Below are positions 52,569-59,653 of a DNA stretch of 64,000 bases, piece after piece. A model generated the notes under the pieces. That model searched no databases, was not told the origin of the DNA, and saw only the letters and a list, made by a program, of their open reading frames with translations. The number at the start of each line of letters is the position of its first letter. Position 1 is the stretch's first letter. The stretch is taken from assembly GCF_000018945.1 (NCBI RefSeq), contig NC_011978.1, forward strand, positions 1,272,729-1,336,728, given 5' to 3'. Source of the DNA: Thermotoga neapolitana DSM 4359 (GTDB taxonomy: Bacteria; Thermotogota; Thermotogae; Thermotogales; Thermotogaceae). The position numbers and the translations under genes were made by a program.

Positions 52569-53969
52569 TCACATCCCTCCCCTGGTTGAGAAGAGAACGC
52601 CCTTGATGTAACCTTCTGTGTCGATGAGGGCTTCTGCCATCTTTTGTGTTCCGGAAAGCGCAACTTCAGGCTTTACAAAAACAAAGACAAGAAAAGCGGC
52701 AAGTATCATTGCAAAAAGTCCCACGGTAAAAGGTGCGGGTGTTTTGTCCTCCTGTGTTTCCTCACCGAACCACAGTTTCACGTTCCATCTGATCACATAA
52801 CCAACCTCGATTGCCGTGGCCAAAAGTAAAACGGCGGGCAAGAGAAGATCGTTTGATGAAAACGTCTCCATGATGATCCTGATTTTGCTCTGAAAGCCCG
52901 CAAACAGTGGAAATCCTACCAGAGAGAAGGTTGCCATGCTGAAAGAGACACCCAGCACCCTGTGTTTTTTGAAGATACCGTTCAGATCTTCGTAGTTGTA
53001 GACAAGAAAGCCCGCAACGAGGAAGATGACAAACTTTGCTACCACATCGTTCGTCAGATGGAAATAGGCGAGATTCATGGAAGTTTCCGTTCCCTTCGAT
53101 ATCATCGCTATCACAATTCCTGCTTGGGCAACACTGGAGTAGGCGAAGGTCTTCAAAAGACTGGTCTGCCTGAGTGCGGCGAATTCTCCAGCCAGAATCG
53201 TGATCAGAGACAGCGTGTACAGAACCTCCGCTCCGCTACCCTGAAACACCGTGCCAAAGAGTCTTCCAACCATGTACAGTGCTGCAAAGGAAACGGAGGT
53301 TCCAAGAACCACCGGTGCAAGTTCGTTTCCACCGTAAACACCAGAAACCCAGCCGTTCAACGGAAAGAGTTTTGCCTCCACGCCGAGTCCGATCGTGTAG
53401 AGTGTGGTCACAGCCACAAGAGATCCACTTGAAAGGCCCACCATGGCAACGTGTGCCATGTTCAAACTCCCGGCAGTGCCGTAAACGAAGATCGTTGCGA
53501 GAAGATAGAGTGAACCCGCAACACCACCGAGGATCAGGTATTTGTAGGCGTTGTAGAAATTTTCTCTCTTCGAGGCTATCGTGACAGCTGTTATGGTGAT
53601 TATTTCCATGAAAACAAACGAGTTGAAGAGATCCCCTGTCAGCACAAATCCGTTTGTGGCTGCCATGAGCAACATGAGGGAAGTTTCATAGTTTTTCTTT
53701 GTCGTCTCAGGTAACAGAGAAACAAGAAAAAAGATCAGGTTTATTATCAGCACCGCGTAGAAACTCGCGTTGTCCAGAACAAGGTTTATACCGAAGGGAG
53801 GTTTCCAGTTTCCCATGGGATGTATACTTACAGCGTTCGGGAAGCGCTCCATGAAGATAATCGTCAGGTTGACAAGGGCCGACAGAAAGAAAAGAACTCC
53901 GGATATCTTCTTCAAAAAGAGTGAAAGGAACGCGGCGAGGAGTGGGATGGCCACGAGCAGGCTGATCAT
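52569..53969 (-). CDS. Antiporter-like membrane subunit MrpD/MbhH type
   Basis: A 466-residue, about 14-helix membrane protein. It contains the conserved glutamate helix FNSFVFMEIITITAVTIAS, a broken-helix lysine region around GLGVEAKLFPLNGWVSGVYGG, and FSLVGFPLFAGFQSK. It belongs to the Mrp module with MrpC, B, E, F and G. It overlaps the MrpC-type gene by four bases. Confidence 0.92.
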   Translation of the reverse strand: MISLLVAIPLLAAFLSLFLKKISGVLFFLSALVNLTIIFMERFPNAVSIHPMGNWKPPFGINLVLDNASFYAVLIINLIFFLVSLLPETTKKNYETSLMLLMAATNGFVLTGDLFNSFVFMEIITITAVTIASKRENFYNAYKYLILGGVAGSLYLLATIFVYGTAGSLNMAHVAMVGLSSGSLVAVTTLYTIGLGVEAKLFPLNGWVSGVYGGNELAPVVLGTSVSFAALYMVGRLFGTVFQGSGAEVLYTLSLITILAGEFAALRQTSLLKTFAYSSVAQAGIVIAMISKGTETSMNLAYFHLTNDVVAKFVIFLVAGFLVYNYEDLNGIFKKHRVLGVSFSMATFSLVGFPLFAGFQSKIRIIMETFSSNDLLLPAVLLLATAIEVGYVIRWNVKLWFGEETQEDKTPAPFTVGLFAMILAAFLVFVFVKPEVALSGTQKMAEALIDTEGYIKGVLFSTRGGM

Positions 53970-54304
53970 TCTTTCACTCCTTTCATGTCCTCTATGTCGA
54001 TTGAAGAGTGTTTCTCTTTGATTCGAACAAGAAGGGATGCTCCAAGGGCGAGGACCCCTACACCTATGACGATGGCTGTGAGAACGAGTGCCTGTGGCAG
54101 TGGGTCAACGAAATTGAAAGAAAAGTAGGAAAATTTCTCTGTGTATATGGGTGCTTCTCCACCGGTGTAACCCAGTGCGATGATGAAGATGTTCACGGCT
54201 GTGTCGATGATCGTGAGGGACACAAGGTGTTTGAATAAATTTTTCTGTGTGAGAAGGCCATAGACTCCCACACCCATCAGGATAATGGATATCATGTACA
54301 CCAT
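53966..54304 (-). CDS. mrpC: MrpC/NuoK-like subunit
   Basis: A 112-residue membrane protein with three helices. It has ISIILMGVGVYGLLTQKNLFKHLVSL and DPLPQALVLTAIVIGVGVLALGASL, the NuoK pattern in which the PQALVLTAIVI helix is nearly invariant. It has a short hydrophilic tail (SSIDIEDMKGVKE). ATG 54304 is six bases after the upstream gene. Confidence 0.93.
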   Translation of the reverse strand: MVYMISIILMGVGVYGLLTQKNLFKHLVSLTIIDTAVNIFIIALGYTGGEAPIYTEKFSYFSFNFVDPLPQALVLTAIVIGVGVLALGASLLVRIKEKHSSIDIEDMKGVKE

Positions 54305-54310
54305 TTCGAA

Positions 54311-55075
54311 TCACTCTCCTTCTCGATGTATCTCCGAGATGACACCGGAGAGTTCCGATCCGACCTTGAGACCTATGACGATGTAGACGATGGGAACAAC
54401 ACCGGCACTGAAGAGATCTCCTACTCTCCCGTTCGAGAGAAAGTTGTAAAGAAACGCCCCACCGGTGACCAGGCCAGCAAGGCCCAATATCACGTAGAGA
54501 CTTCCCATGGATCCCTCAAGAAATTTGGCTACTTTTTCTTTCAGGGAGAATTCCTCGTTTGAAAGGTAAAGAAGAAGAACACCTGCTGCAAGGATAGTTC
54601 CTCCGGGGAATCCTCCGCCCGGTGAGAGATGTCCGTGTATGAACACATAGGTTCCAAACATCAGTATCAGGGGAAGAAGTATTCCGGTGCTCACCCTGAG
54701 AATGAAGTTGGGATTTCTTCCGTATTTCATTCTCTTCGTTCCGCGAAGGACAAGCCCTATACCGATGGCTGCGGCAAGAAGAACGGTTACTTCGCCGAGG
54801 GTATCGAAGGATCTGTAATTGACAACGATCGATGTTACAACGTTGGCACTGCCGTCTTCCAGATTGCTTTCACCGTAAATTTTCCTTTCGGATGGTACCT
54901 GAACTTTCCCTTCGATCCATTCTGCAGGCTCGACCTCGTTTACATCTTTTGCCAGATAGTGAACTGAAACCCTCCTGGAGAGATCTACCTTTCCGTAAGG
55001 CTCGAGCACGGCGAGGAAAGATACCATCATGTAGACCAGAAGTATCGATATCAGTGCGGCAAAAACTCTTCTCAT
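54311..55075 (-). CDS. MbhE-like / MrpB fusion subunit
   Basis: A 254-residue membrane protein that appears to join two usual subunits. The N-terminal 110 residues have one helix, a soluble loop and SIVVNYRSFDTLGEVTVLLAAAIGIG (MbhE-like). The rest has the MrpB/MnhB pattern GTYVFIHGHLSPGGGFPGGTILAAG and the ending with VSELSG-type helix. In archaeal Mbh these are separate MbhE and MbhF genes (recalled). Overlaps the MbhD-type gene by four bases. Confidence 0.88.
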   Translation of the reverse strand: MRRVFAALISILLVYMMVSFLAVLEPYGKVDLSRRVSVHYLAKDVNEVEPAEWIEGKVQVPSERKIYGESNLEDGSANVVTSIVVNYRSFDTLGEVTVLLAAAIGIGLVLRGTKRMKYGRNPNFILRVSTGILLPLILMFGTYVFIHGHLSPGGGFPGGTILAAGVLLLYLSNEEFSLKEKVAKFLEGSMGSLYVILGLAGLVTGGAFLYNFLSNGRVGDLFSAGVVPIVYIVIGLKVGSELSGVISEIHREGE

Positions 55076-55314
55076 TCTTCATCATCTCCCCTCATTTTGA
55101 AGAGCGTTATGAGAAGTACTGCTGTGGTGAGCCCAGCACCAACGGATGCTTCCGTTATTGCAACGTCAGGGGCCCTCATGACAATGAAGAGGAACACAGA
55201 CAGGAGGCTGAGAGACGACAGCGCTATAACACTGTCCAGCAACTTTTTTGCTTCCACCGCAAAAAATGCTGCTATCAGCATCATCCCTCCGGCCAGCAAA
55301 ATCAACAGGTTCAT
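55072..55314 (-). CDS. MbhD-like small membrane subunit (DUF4040)
   Basis: An 80-residue protein with three helices. The core LSVFLFIVMRAPDVAITEASVG is the signature also found in the C-terminal part of MrpA. So the MrpA C-terminus is supplied here as a separate small subunit, the arrangement of Mbh/MBX complexes. Four-base overlaps on both sides. Confidence 0.9.
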   Translation of the reverse strand: MNLLILLAGGMMLIAAFFAVEAKKLLDSVIALSSLSLLSVFLFIVMRAPDVAITEASVGAGLTTAVLLITLFKMRGDDEE

Positions 55315-55634
55315 TCACCATCACCACCCCTGTATTCGTCGACAACCGTGCAGTCACATGGCTTTACACCAGACAGATAGGAAGCCCGTGCCAGGACAGA
55401 ACTTCCCACCGGGTTTGTGAGTGCTATGAAAAAAACGATGACAACAGCCTTCAACAGAAACTCCGGTTTTGCAATACCAACTCCAAGCACGGTGGAAAAG
55501 GTTCCCAGTGTGGTGGCTTTTGTTCCTGCCTGGAGTCTGTTGTACACGTCCGGCATCCTGAGAACACCAAGTCCTCCAAGAAAATAGAAAAAGGCACCGA
55601 TTAATATCAGTATTTCTCCGATTATCCCGTTCAT
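55311..55634 (-). CDS. mrpG: MrpG-like antiporter subunit
   Basis: A 107-residue membrane protein with three helices. The pattern IGAFFYFLGGLGVLRMPDVYNRLQAGTKATTLG identifies MrpG/MnhG (pieces quoted). The C-terminal tail carries a CDC pair (VKPCDCTVVDEY), unusual for a transporter tail but without known meaning. Confidence 0.92.
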   Translation of the reverse strand: MNGIIGEILILIGAFFYFLGGLGVLRMPDVYNRLQAGTKATTLGTFSTVLGVGIAKPEFLLKAVVIVFFIALTNPVGSSVLARASYLSGVKPCDCTVVDEYRGGDGE

Positions 55635-55879
55635 TTTCTCCCCTCCAGATACCGGGACACTATGATCGTTTCAAGAAAAGAAAGAAGCGCATACACAAGG
55701 GCTATATCCAGATAGATACCTCTATCGAAACTGTACGCGAGAACGACTATGAGACCGGTGAGCATCACGTTCATCGTGTCGAGTGCCGCTACCCTGTCGG
55801 AAGAGGTGGGACCTGCGATGATTCTGATGAAAGAGAGAACCACTCCCGCACTCACCAGGACGAAGAAGATCAGGGTCAT
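55631..55879 (-). CDS. mrpF: MrpF-like antiporter subunit
   Basis: An 82-residue protein with three helices. IRIIAGPTSSDRVAALDTMNV is the MrpF signature with the conserved aspartate, and the last helix ends with LSFLETIIVSRYLEGRK. It overlaps mrpE and mrpG by four bases. Confidence 0.92.
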   Translation of the reverse strand: MTLIFFVLVSAGVVLSFIRIIAGPTSSDRVAALDTMNVMLTGLIVVLAYSFDRGIYLDIALVYALLSFLETIIVSRYLEGRK

Positions 55880-56343
55880 TCGAACACCTCCCTGAGGGGT
55901 TTTTCGAACTTCTGCGATACGTATTTTTCTTTTTCTTTGAGATCCTTAACATCGATCCAGTGGACGAAGATCTCATCACCCTTAAGGTCAAGGCTCAGCG
56001 TTCCCGGAGTGAGGGTTATGCTGTTTGCCAGAAACAGACGGGATGCATTCTTCTTCAGATTCGTTCTCACCGAAACAAAACCCGGCCTGAGTGGAAGGTG
56101 GGGATTCAGGACCCTGAAGGCAACATCGATATTCGCCTTCACCATTTCAACGATGAACACAGGAAGAAACATCACAAGATATCGGACGATTCTCAGGGGA
56201 AGTTTGAGATCGAATCTGATACCGTGAAACCTGCGAAAAACCAGTGATACTATCAGTGAAACAGCGATTCCGACGATCAGCTCCGAGTAAGAAAATCCGG
56301 TGATCACAAGCCACAGAATCAAACTCGTGAGGAAAACGCTCAC
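55876..56343 (-). CDS. mrpE: MrpE-like antiporter subunit
   Basis: A 155-residue membrane protein, first gene of the MBX operon. Two N-terminal helices are followed by FIVEMVKANIDVAFRVLNP, NSITLTPGTLSLDL and the IFVHWIDVKD strand, all typical of MrpE/MnhE. GTG 56343 has GGAGGTG seven bases upstream. Confidence 0.92.
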   Translation of the reverse strand: MSVFLTSLILWLVITGFSYSELIVGIAVSLIVSLVFRRFHGIRFDLKLPLRIVRYLVMFLPVFIVEMVKANIDVAFRVLNPHLPLRPGFVSVRTNLKKNASRLFLANSITLTPGTLSLDLKGDEIFVHWIDVKDLKEKEKYVSQKFEKPLREVFE

Positions 56344-56399
56344 ACTTTACACCTCCTCGATCGAAAAGAGAAAGTTTTCACAAGAACAATACAGATGTA

Positions 56400-56429
56400 A
56401 TTTTAAAACTTCGAAGCATGTAATGTCAA
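56400..56429 (-). promoter_or_regulatory. Promoter of the MBX operon
   Basis: On the minus strand TTGACA (56424-56429) and TAAAAT (56400-56405) are 18 bases apart, placing the transcript start near 56393 and a leader of about 50 bases before mrpE. Confidence 0.75.
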
Positions 56430-56482
56430 CCTAATTAGTAGAAATAAAAACTGTACAGAGAGACATTTCGAATCTATTTTTA

Positions 56483-56495
56483 GACAAATTTTGTC
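56483..56495. repeat. Perfect 13-base palindrome in the divergent intergenic region
   Basis: GACAAATTTTGTC (centre T) lies upstream of the MBX promoter in the 339-base, A/T-rich gap 56344-56682, and is flanked by an imperfect TTTCGA / TCGAAA pair. It could be an operator. The rest of the gap holds the two divergent promoters and nothing else I can name. Confidence 0.5.
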
Positions 56496-56617
56496 GAAAT
56501 TGATTTTGTATCAAACGTGGAAATGAACGATTATCACCAAATAAGAACTTTCTCGCCTGATTATCTGGAAATAATCTGAAAAATCTCCTTGAAATAGGAC
56601 TTGACATTGCGACAACT

Positions 56618-56646
56618 TTCACGGTAACGTTTACGTATGGTATCAT
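56618..56646 (+). promoter_or_regulatory. Candidate promoter of malE2 operon with LacI-type operator core
   Basis: TTCACG (56618-56623) and TATCAT (56641-56646) are 17 bases apart. The spacer contains GTAACGTTTAC with the central AACGTT (56626-56631) typical of LacI-family operators. A better -35, TTGACA at 56601, has no matching -10 at normal distance. Repression by the LacI protein starting at 63975 is plausible. Confidence 0.5.
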
Positions 56647-56682
56647 TCCTGTGGATAACCCACTCAGGGAGGTGAAGGTGGT

Positions 56683-57858
56683 ATGAAAAAGTTTCTGGTG
56701 ATCGCTTTACTTGTTGTTTCTCTTGTTGTCCTCGCCCAGCCAAAACTCACCATATGGTGCTCCGAAAAACAGGTTGACATCCTTCAGAAACTCGGAGAAG
56801 AGTTCAAGGCAAAGTACGGTGTAGAAGTTGAGGTTCAGTACGTGAACTTCCAGGACATCAAGTCCAAGTTCCTCACGGCCGCACCGGAAGGACAGGGAGC
56901 CGACATCATCGTTGGTGCACACGACTGGGTTGGAGAACTCGCAGTGAACGGTTTGATAGAACCCATACCGAATTTTGCTGATCTGAAAAACTTCTACGAA
57001 ACAGCCCTCAATGCCTTCTCCTACGGTGGAAAACTCTACGGTGTTCCCTACGCCATGGAAGCGATTGCGCTCATCTACAACAAAGACTACGTTCCCGAGC
57101 CTCCAAAAACCATGGACGAACTCATAGAGATCGCAAAGCAGATCGATGAAGAATTTGGAGGAGAAGTGCGTGGTTTCATCACATCCGCGGCTGAGTTCTA
57201 CTACATCGCTCCGTTCATATTCGGTTACGGTGGCTATGTCTTCAAACAGACCGAAAAAGGTCTCGACGTCAATGATATTGGACTTGCCAATGAGGGAGCC
57301 ATAAAGGGAGTGAAGCTCCTGAAGAGAATGGTCGACGAGGGAATACTCGATCCCAGCGATAACTACCAGATCATGGACTCCATGTTCAGAGAAGGCCAGG
57401 CAGCCATGATCATCAACGGTCCCTGGGCTGTGAAGGCTTACAAAGATGCAGGAATAGACTACGGTGTTTCTCCAATTCCCGATCTGGAACCTGGTGTTCC
57501 CGCAAGACCCTTCGTTGGAGTACAGGGCTTCATGGTGAACGCAAAATCTCCGAACAAACTCCTCGCCATCGAGTTCCTGACGAGTTTCATTGCCAGAAAA
57601 GAAACCATGTACAGAATTTACCTCGCTGACCCCAGGCTTCCTGCAAGGAAAGACGTCCTTGAACTCGTAAAAGACAATCCCGACGTGGTTGGATTCACAC
57701 AGAGCGCCGCCAACGGAATTCCTATGCCCAACGTGCCACAGATGGCCGCTGTGTGGGCTGCCATGAACGACGCTCTCAACCTTGTTGTGAATGGAAAGGC
57801 AACGGTTGAAGAAGCTTTGAAGAACGCTGTCGAGAGAATCAAGGCCCAGATACAGTAA
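56683..57858 (+). CDS. malE2: Maltose-type ABC transporter binding protein MalE2
   Basis: A 391-residue extracellular binding protein. Signal peptide: KKFLVIALLVVSLVVLAQ. The mature protein begins PKLTIWCSEKQVDILQKLGEEF and has the MalE pattern GADIIVGAHDWVGELAVNGLIEPI, YGVPYAMEAIALIYNKD and INGPWAVKAYKDAGIDYGVSPIP (pieces). It matches MalE2 of T. maritima (TM1204), which I recall binds maltose, maltotriose and trehalose. Here it stands before a galactanase gene, so the natural ligand deserves care. ATG 56683 follows GGGAGGTGAAGGTGGT. Confidence 0.92.
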   Translation: MKKFLVIALLVVSLVVLAQPKLTIWCSEKQVDILQKLGEEFKAKYGVEVEVQYVNFQDIKSKFLTAAPEGQGADIIVGAHDWVGELAVNGLIEPIPNFADLKNFYETALNAFSYGGKLYGVPYAMEAIALIYNKDYVPEPPKTMDELIEIAKQIDEEFGGEVRGFITSAAEFYYIAPFIFGYGGYVFKQTEKGLDVNDIGLANEGAIKGVKLLKRMVDEGILDPSDNYQIMDSMFREGQAAMIINGPWAVKAYKDAGIDYGVSPIPDLEPGVPARPFVGVQGFMVNAKSPNKLLAIEFLTSFIARKETMYRIYLADPRLPARKDVLELVKDNPDVVGFTQSAANGIPMPNVPQMAAVWAAMNDALNLVVNGKATVEEALKNAVERIKAQIQ

Positions 57859-57871
57859 CGGTGGATTTTCA

Positions 57872-57896
57872 GGGGCTGGGTTCTCCCAGCCCCTTT
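57872..57896 (+). terminator. GC hairpin after malE2
   Basis: GGGGCTGGG (57872-57880) pairs with CCCAGCCCC (57885-57893) over a 4-base loop, followed by TTTC. Third case in the window of a strong hairpin between a binding-protein gene and its permease. Confidence 0.7.
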
Positions 57897-57919
57897 CACA
57901 TACTCAGGGAGGGAAAAAG

Positions 57920-59653
57920 GTGAAGAACATAATCAAACTGCTTCTGTGGTTTCTTCTTGCACTCTTGAACGTGGCCTTCTTCTGGGCAGGAGTGTTTCTC
58001 TTTCAGAACGAATACTATGAACTTTCCATCGTGCTTTTTTCCCTGCTGTTTCTGATAGATTTCTTCATAATCAATCCGAAAGGGTACCCTTACAGATACG
58101 TTATTCCCGCTCTTGCTTTGCTCTTCGTTCTTGTTCTCTATCCCATATACTTCACCTTCAAGGTGGCCTTCACCAATTACGGAACTGGTCATTTTATGTC
58201 AAGACAGGAGGCCATCGAAAGGCTCCTTTACGATCCGAACTTTTCCTACGTGGTGGATTCAACGCCTGTGTCCTATAAGGTCTTTGTGGTCTACGATGGA
58301 CTCTCTCCGACAGAGGATTTCGTCATACTGTTCAGGATAAGCGATACCATCTATCTCGGTGAAAAACCCAGACCCGTTGTCGCACGAGGCCAGGAGGTGC
58401 TCCTGAGTCAGTTCAATCTGATTCCTGTTACCGATGAGACAGTTTCACTGAACGGTGACACCTTCAGAATCGTTCCCTGGCCGGCTGACCTTTCGGAGAT
58501 AAACCTTGTGGTTCGAAACGACACGACTTACAAGAGTTTCTACTCCCCAGACGACGAGATACTGAGACTGAACGCTCCCTACTTCAAAAGCAGAATAGCA
58601 CAGAATCACCTGGTGAACGCAGAGTATGTGCTTCCAGATGGAAAAAAACTGGCCCTGAGAATTGCTCCCGATGGTGAATGGAGATTCATGCATGTGGAGA
58701 GGCTTTACAGGCTGGCTTACAAAGAGGTCTATGATGGCGGAAAGATGAAGATAAAGACCACCGTGGTGAACAATCTCACAGGAAGAGAAGTGATCGAGAA
58801 AGAAGGAGCCTTCTACGATGTGGACGAAAATGGGAACGAAACGTTCCTGGTTGGATTCATAGATTTCGTGGGATGGAAGAATTTTTTGAGGATCGTGAAA
58901 GATCCGAAAGTGTCAGGACCCTTCTTCAGGATCTTCCTGTGGACCTTCGTGTGGGCCGTTCTGAGTGTGGTACTGTCGCTTGCCGTTGGTCTTCCGTTTG
59001 CTCTCGTTCTGAACAACCCAAGGCTCAGAGGAAGGAATCTCTACAGAACGCTTCTGATCATACCATGGGCCATACCGGTTTTCATTTCGGCTCTAGTCTG
59101 GAGAAACGGACTTTTGAACGAAACCTACGGTGTGATCAACAAGTTCCTGTTACCTCTGCTCGGACTCGATCCGGTGAAGTGGTTCAACGATCCCTTCTGG
59201 GCCCGTGTGGGAGTGCTTCTCGTCAATGTCTGGCTCACGTTCCCCTACATGATGACCATATCACTCGGTGCCCTTCAGAGTATTCCACCTGAACTCTACG
59301 AAGTGGCGGCGATAGACGGTGCAGGAAGGTTCAGAAGGTTCGTTCATATCACCTTTCCACTTCTCATGACCATCATCGCACCACTTCTTGTCAGCAGTTT
59401 TGCTTTCAGTTTTAACAACTTCACGATCATCTATCTGATCACAGGAGGAGGCCCTCCGATCCCGAACTCGACCACTCCTACAGGATACACTGACATCTTG
59501 ATCTCTTACGTTTACAAACTGGCGTTCGAGGGTGGCCAGGGACAGGATTTTGGTTTTGCGAGTGCGATCTCTATACTCATCTTCTTCCTCGTTGGTGGGA
59601 TCAGTTTCGTGAACTTCAAACTGTCCGGAGCTTTCGAAGAGGTGAGTAGATGA
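57920..59653 (+). CDS. malF2: Maltose-type permease MalF2
   Basis: A 577-residue inner-membrane permease. Three or four N-terminal helices are followed by a large extracytoplasmic P2-type loop (about residues 85-310) as in E. coli MalF, then the core helices from RIFLWTFVWAVLSVVLSLAVG. The EAA loop is YEVAAIDGAGRFRRFVHITFP and the end has GGGPPIPNSTTPTGYTDIL. GTG 57920 follows AGGGAGGG. It overlaps malG2 by four bases. No malK-type ATPase is encoded nearby. Confidence 0.93.
   Translation: MKNIIKLLLWFLLALLNVAFFWAGVFLFQNEYYELSIVLFSLLFLIDFFIINPKGYPYRYVIPALALLFVLVLYPIYFTFKVAFTNYGTGHFMSRQEAIERLLYDPNFSYVVDSTPVSYKVFVVYDGLSPTEDFVILFRISDTIYLGEKPRPVVARGQEVLLSQFNLIPVTDETVSLNGDTFRIVPWPADLSEINLVVRNDTTYKSFYSPDDEILRLNAPYFKSRIAQNHLVNAEYVLPDGKKLALRIAPDGEWRFMHVERLYRLAYKEVYDGGKMKIKTTVVNNLTGREVIEKEGAFYDVDENGNETFLVGFIDFVGWKNFLRIVKDPKVSGPFFRIFLWTFVWAVLSVVLSLAVGLPFALVLNNPRLRGRNLYRTLLIIPWAIPVFISALVWRNGLLNETYGVINKFLLPLLGLDPVKWFNDPFWARVGVLLVNVWLTFPYMMTISLGALQSIPPELYEVAAIDGAGRFRRFVHITFPLLMTIIAPLLVSSFAFSFNNFTIIYLITGGGPPIPNSTTPTGYTDILISYVYKLAFEGGQGQDFGFASAISILIFFLVGGISFVNFKLSGAFEEVSR

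Noticed and set aside
47651-56343. Operon as a hydrogen-evolving Mbh hydrogenase
   Set aside because: The large subunit lacks two of the four NiFe cysteines, so an MBX-type oxidoreductase fits better.
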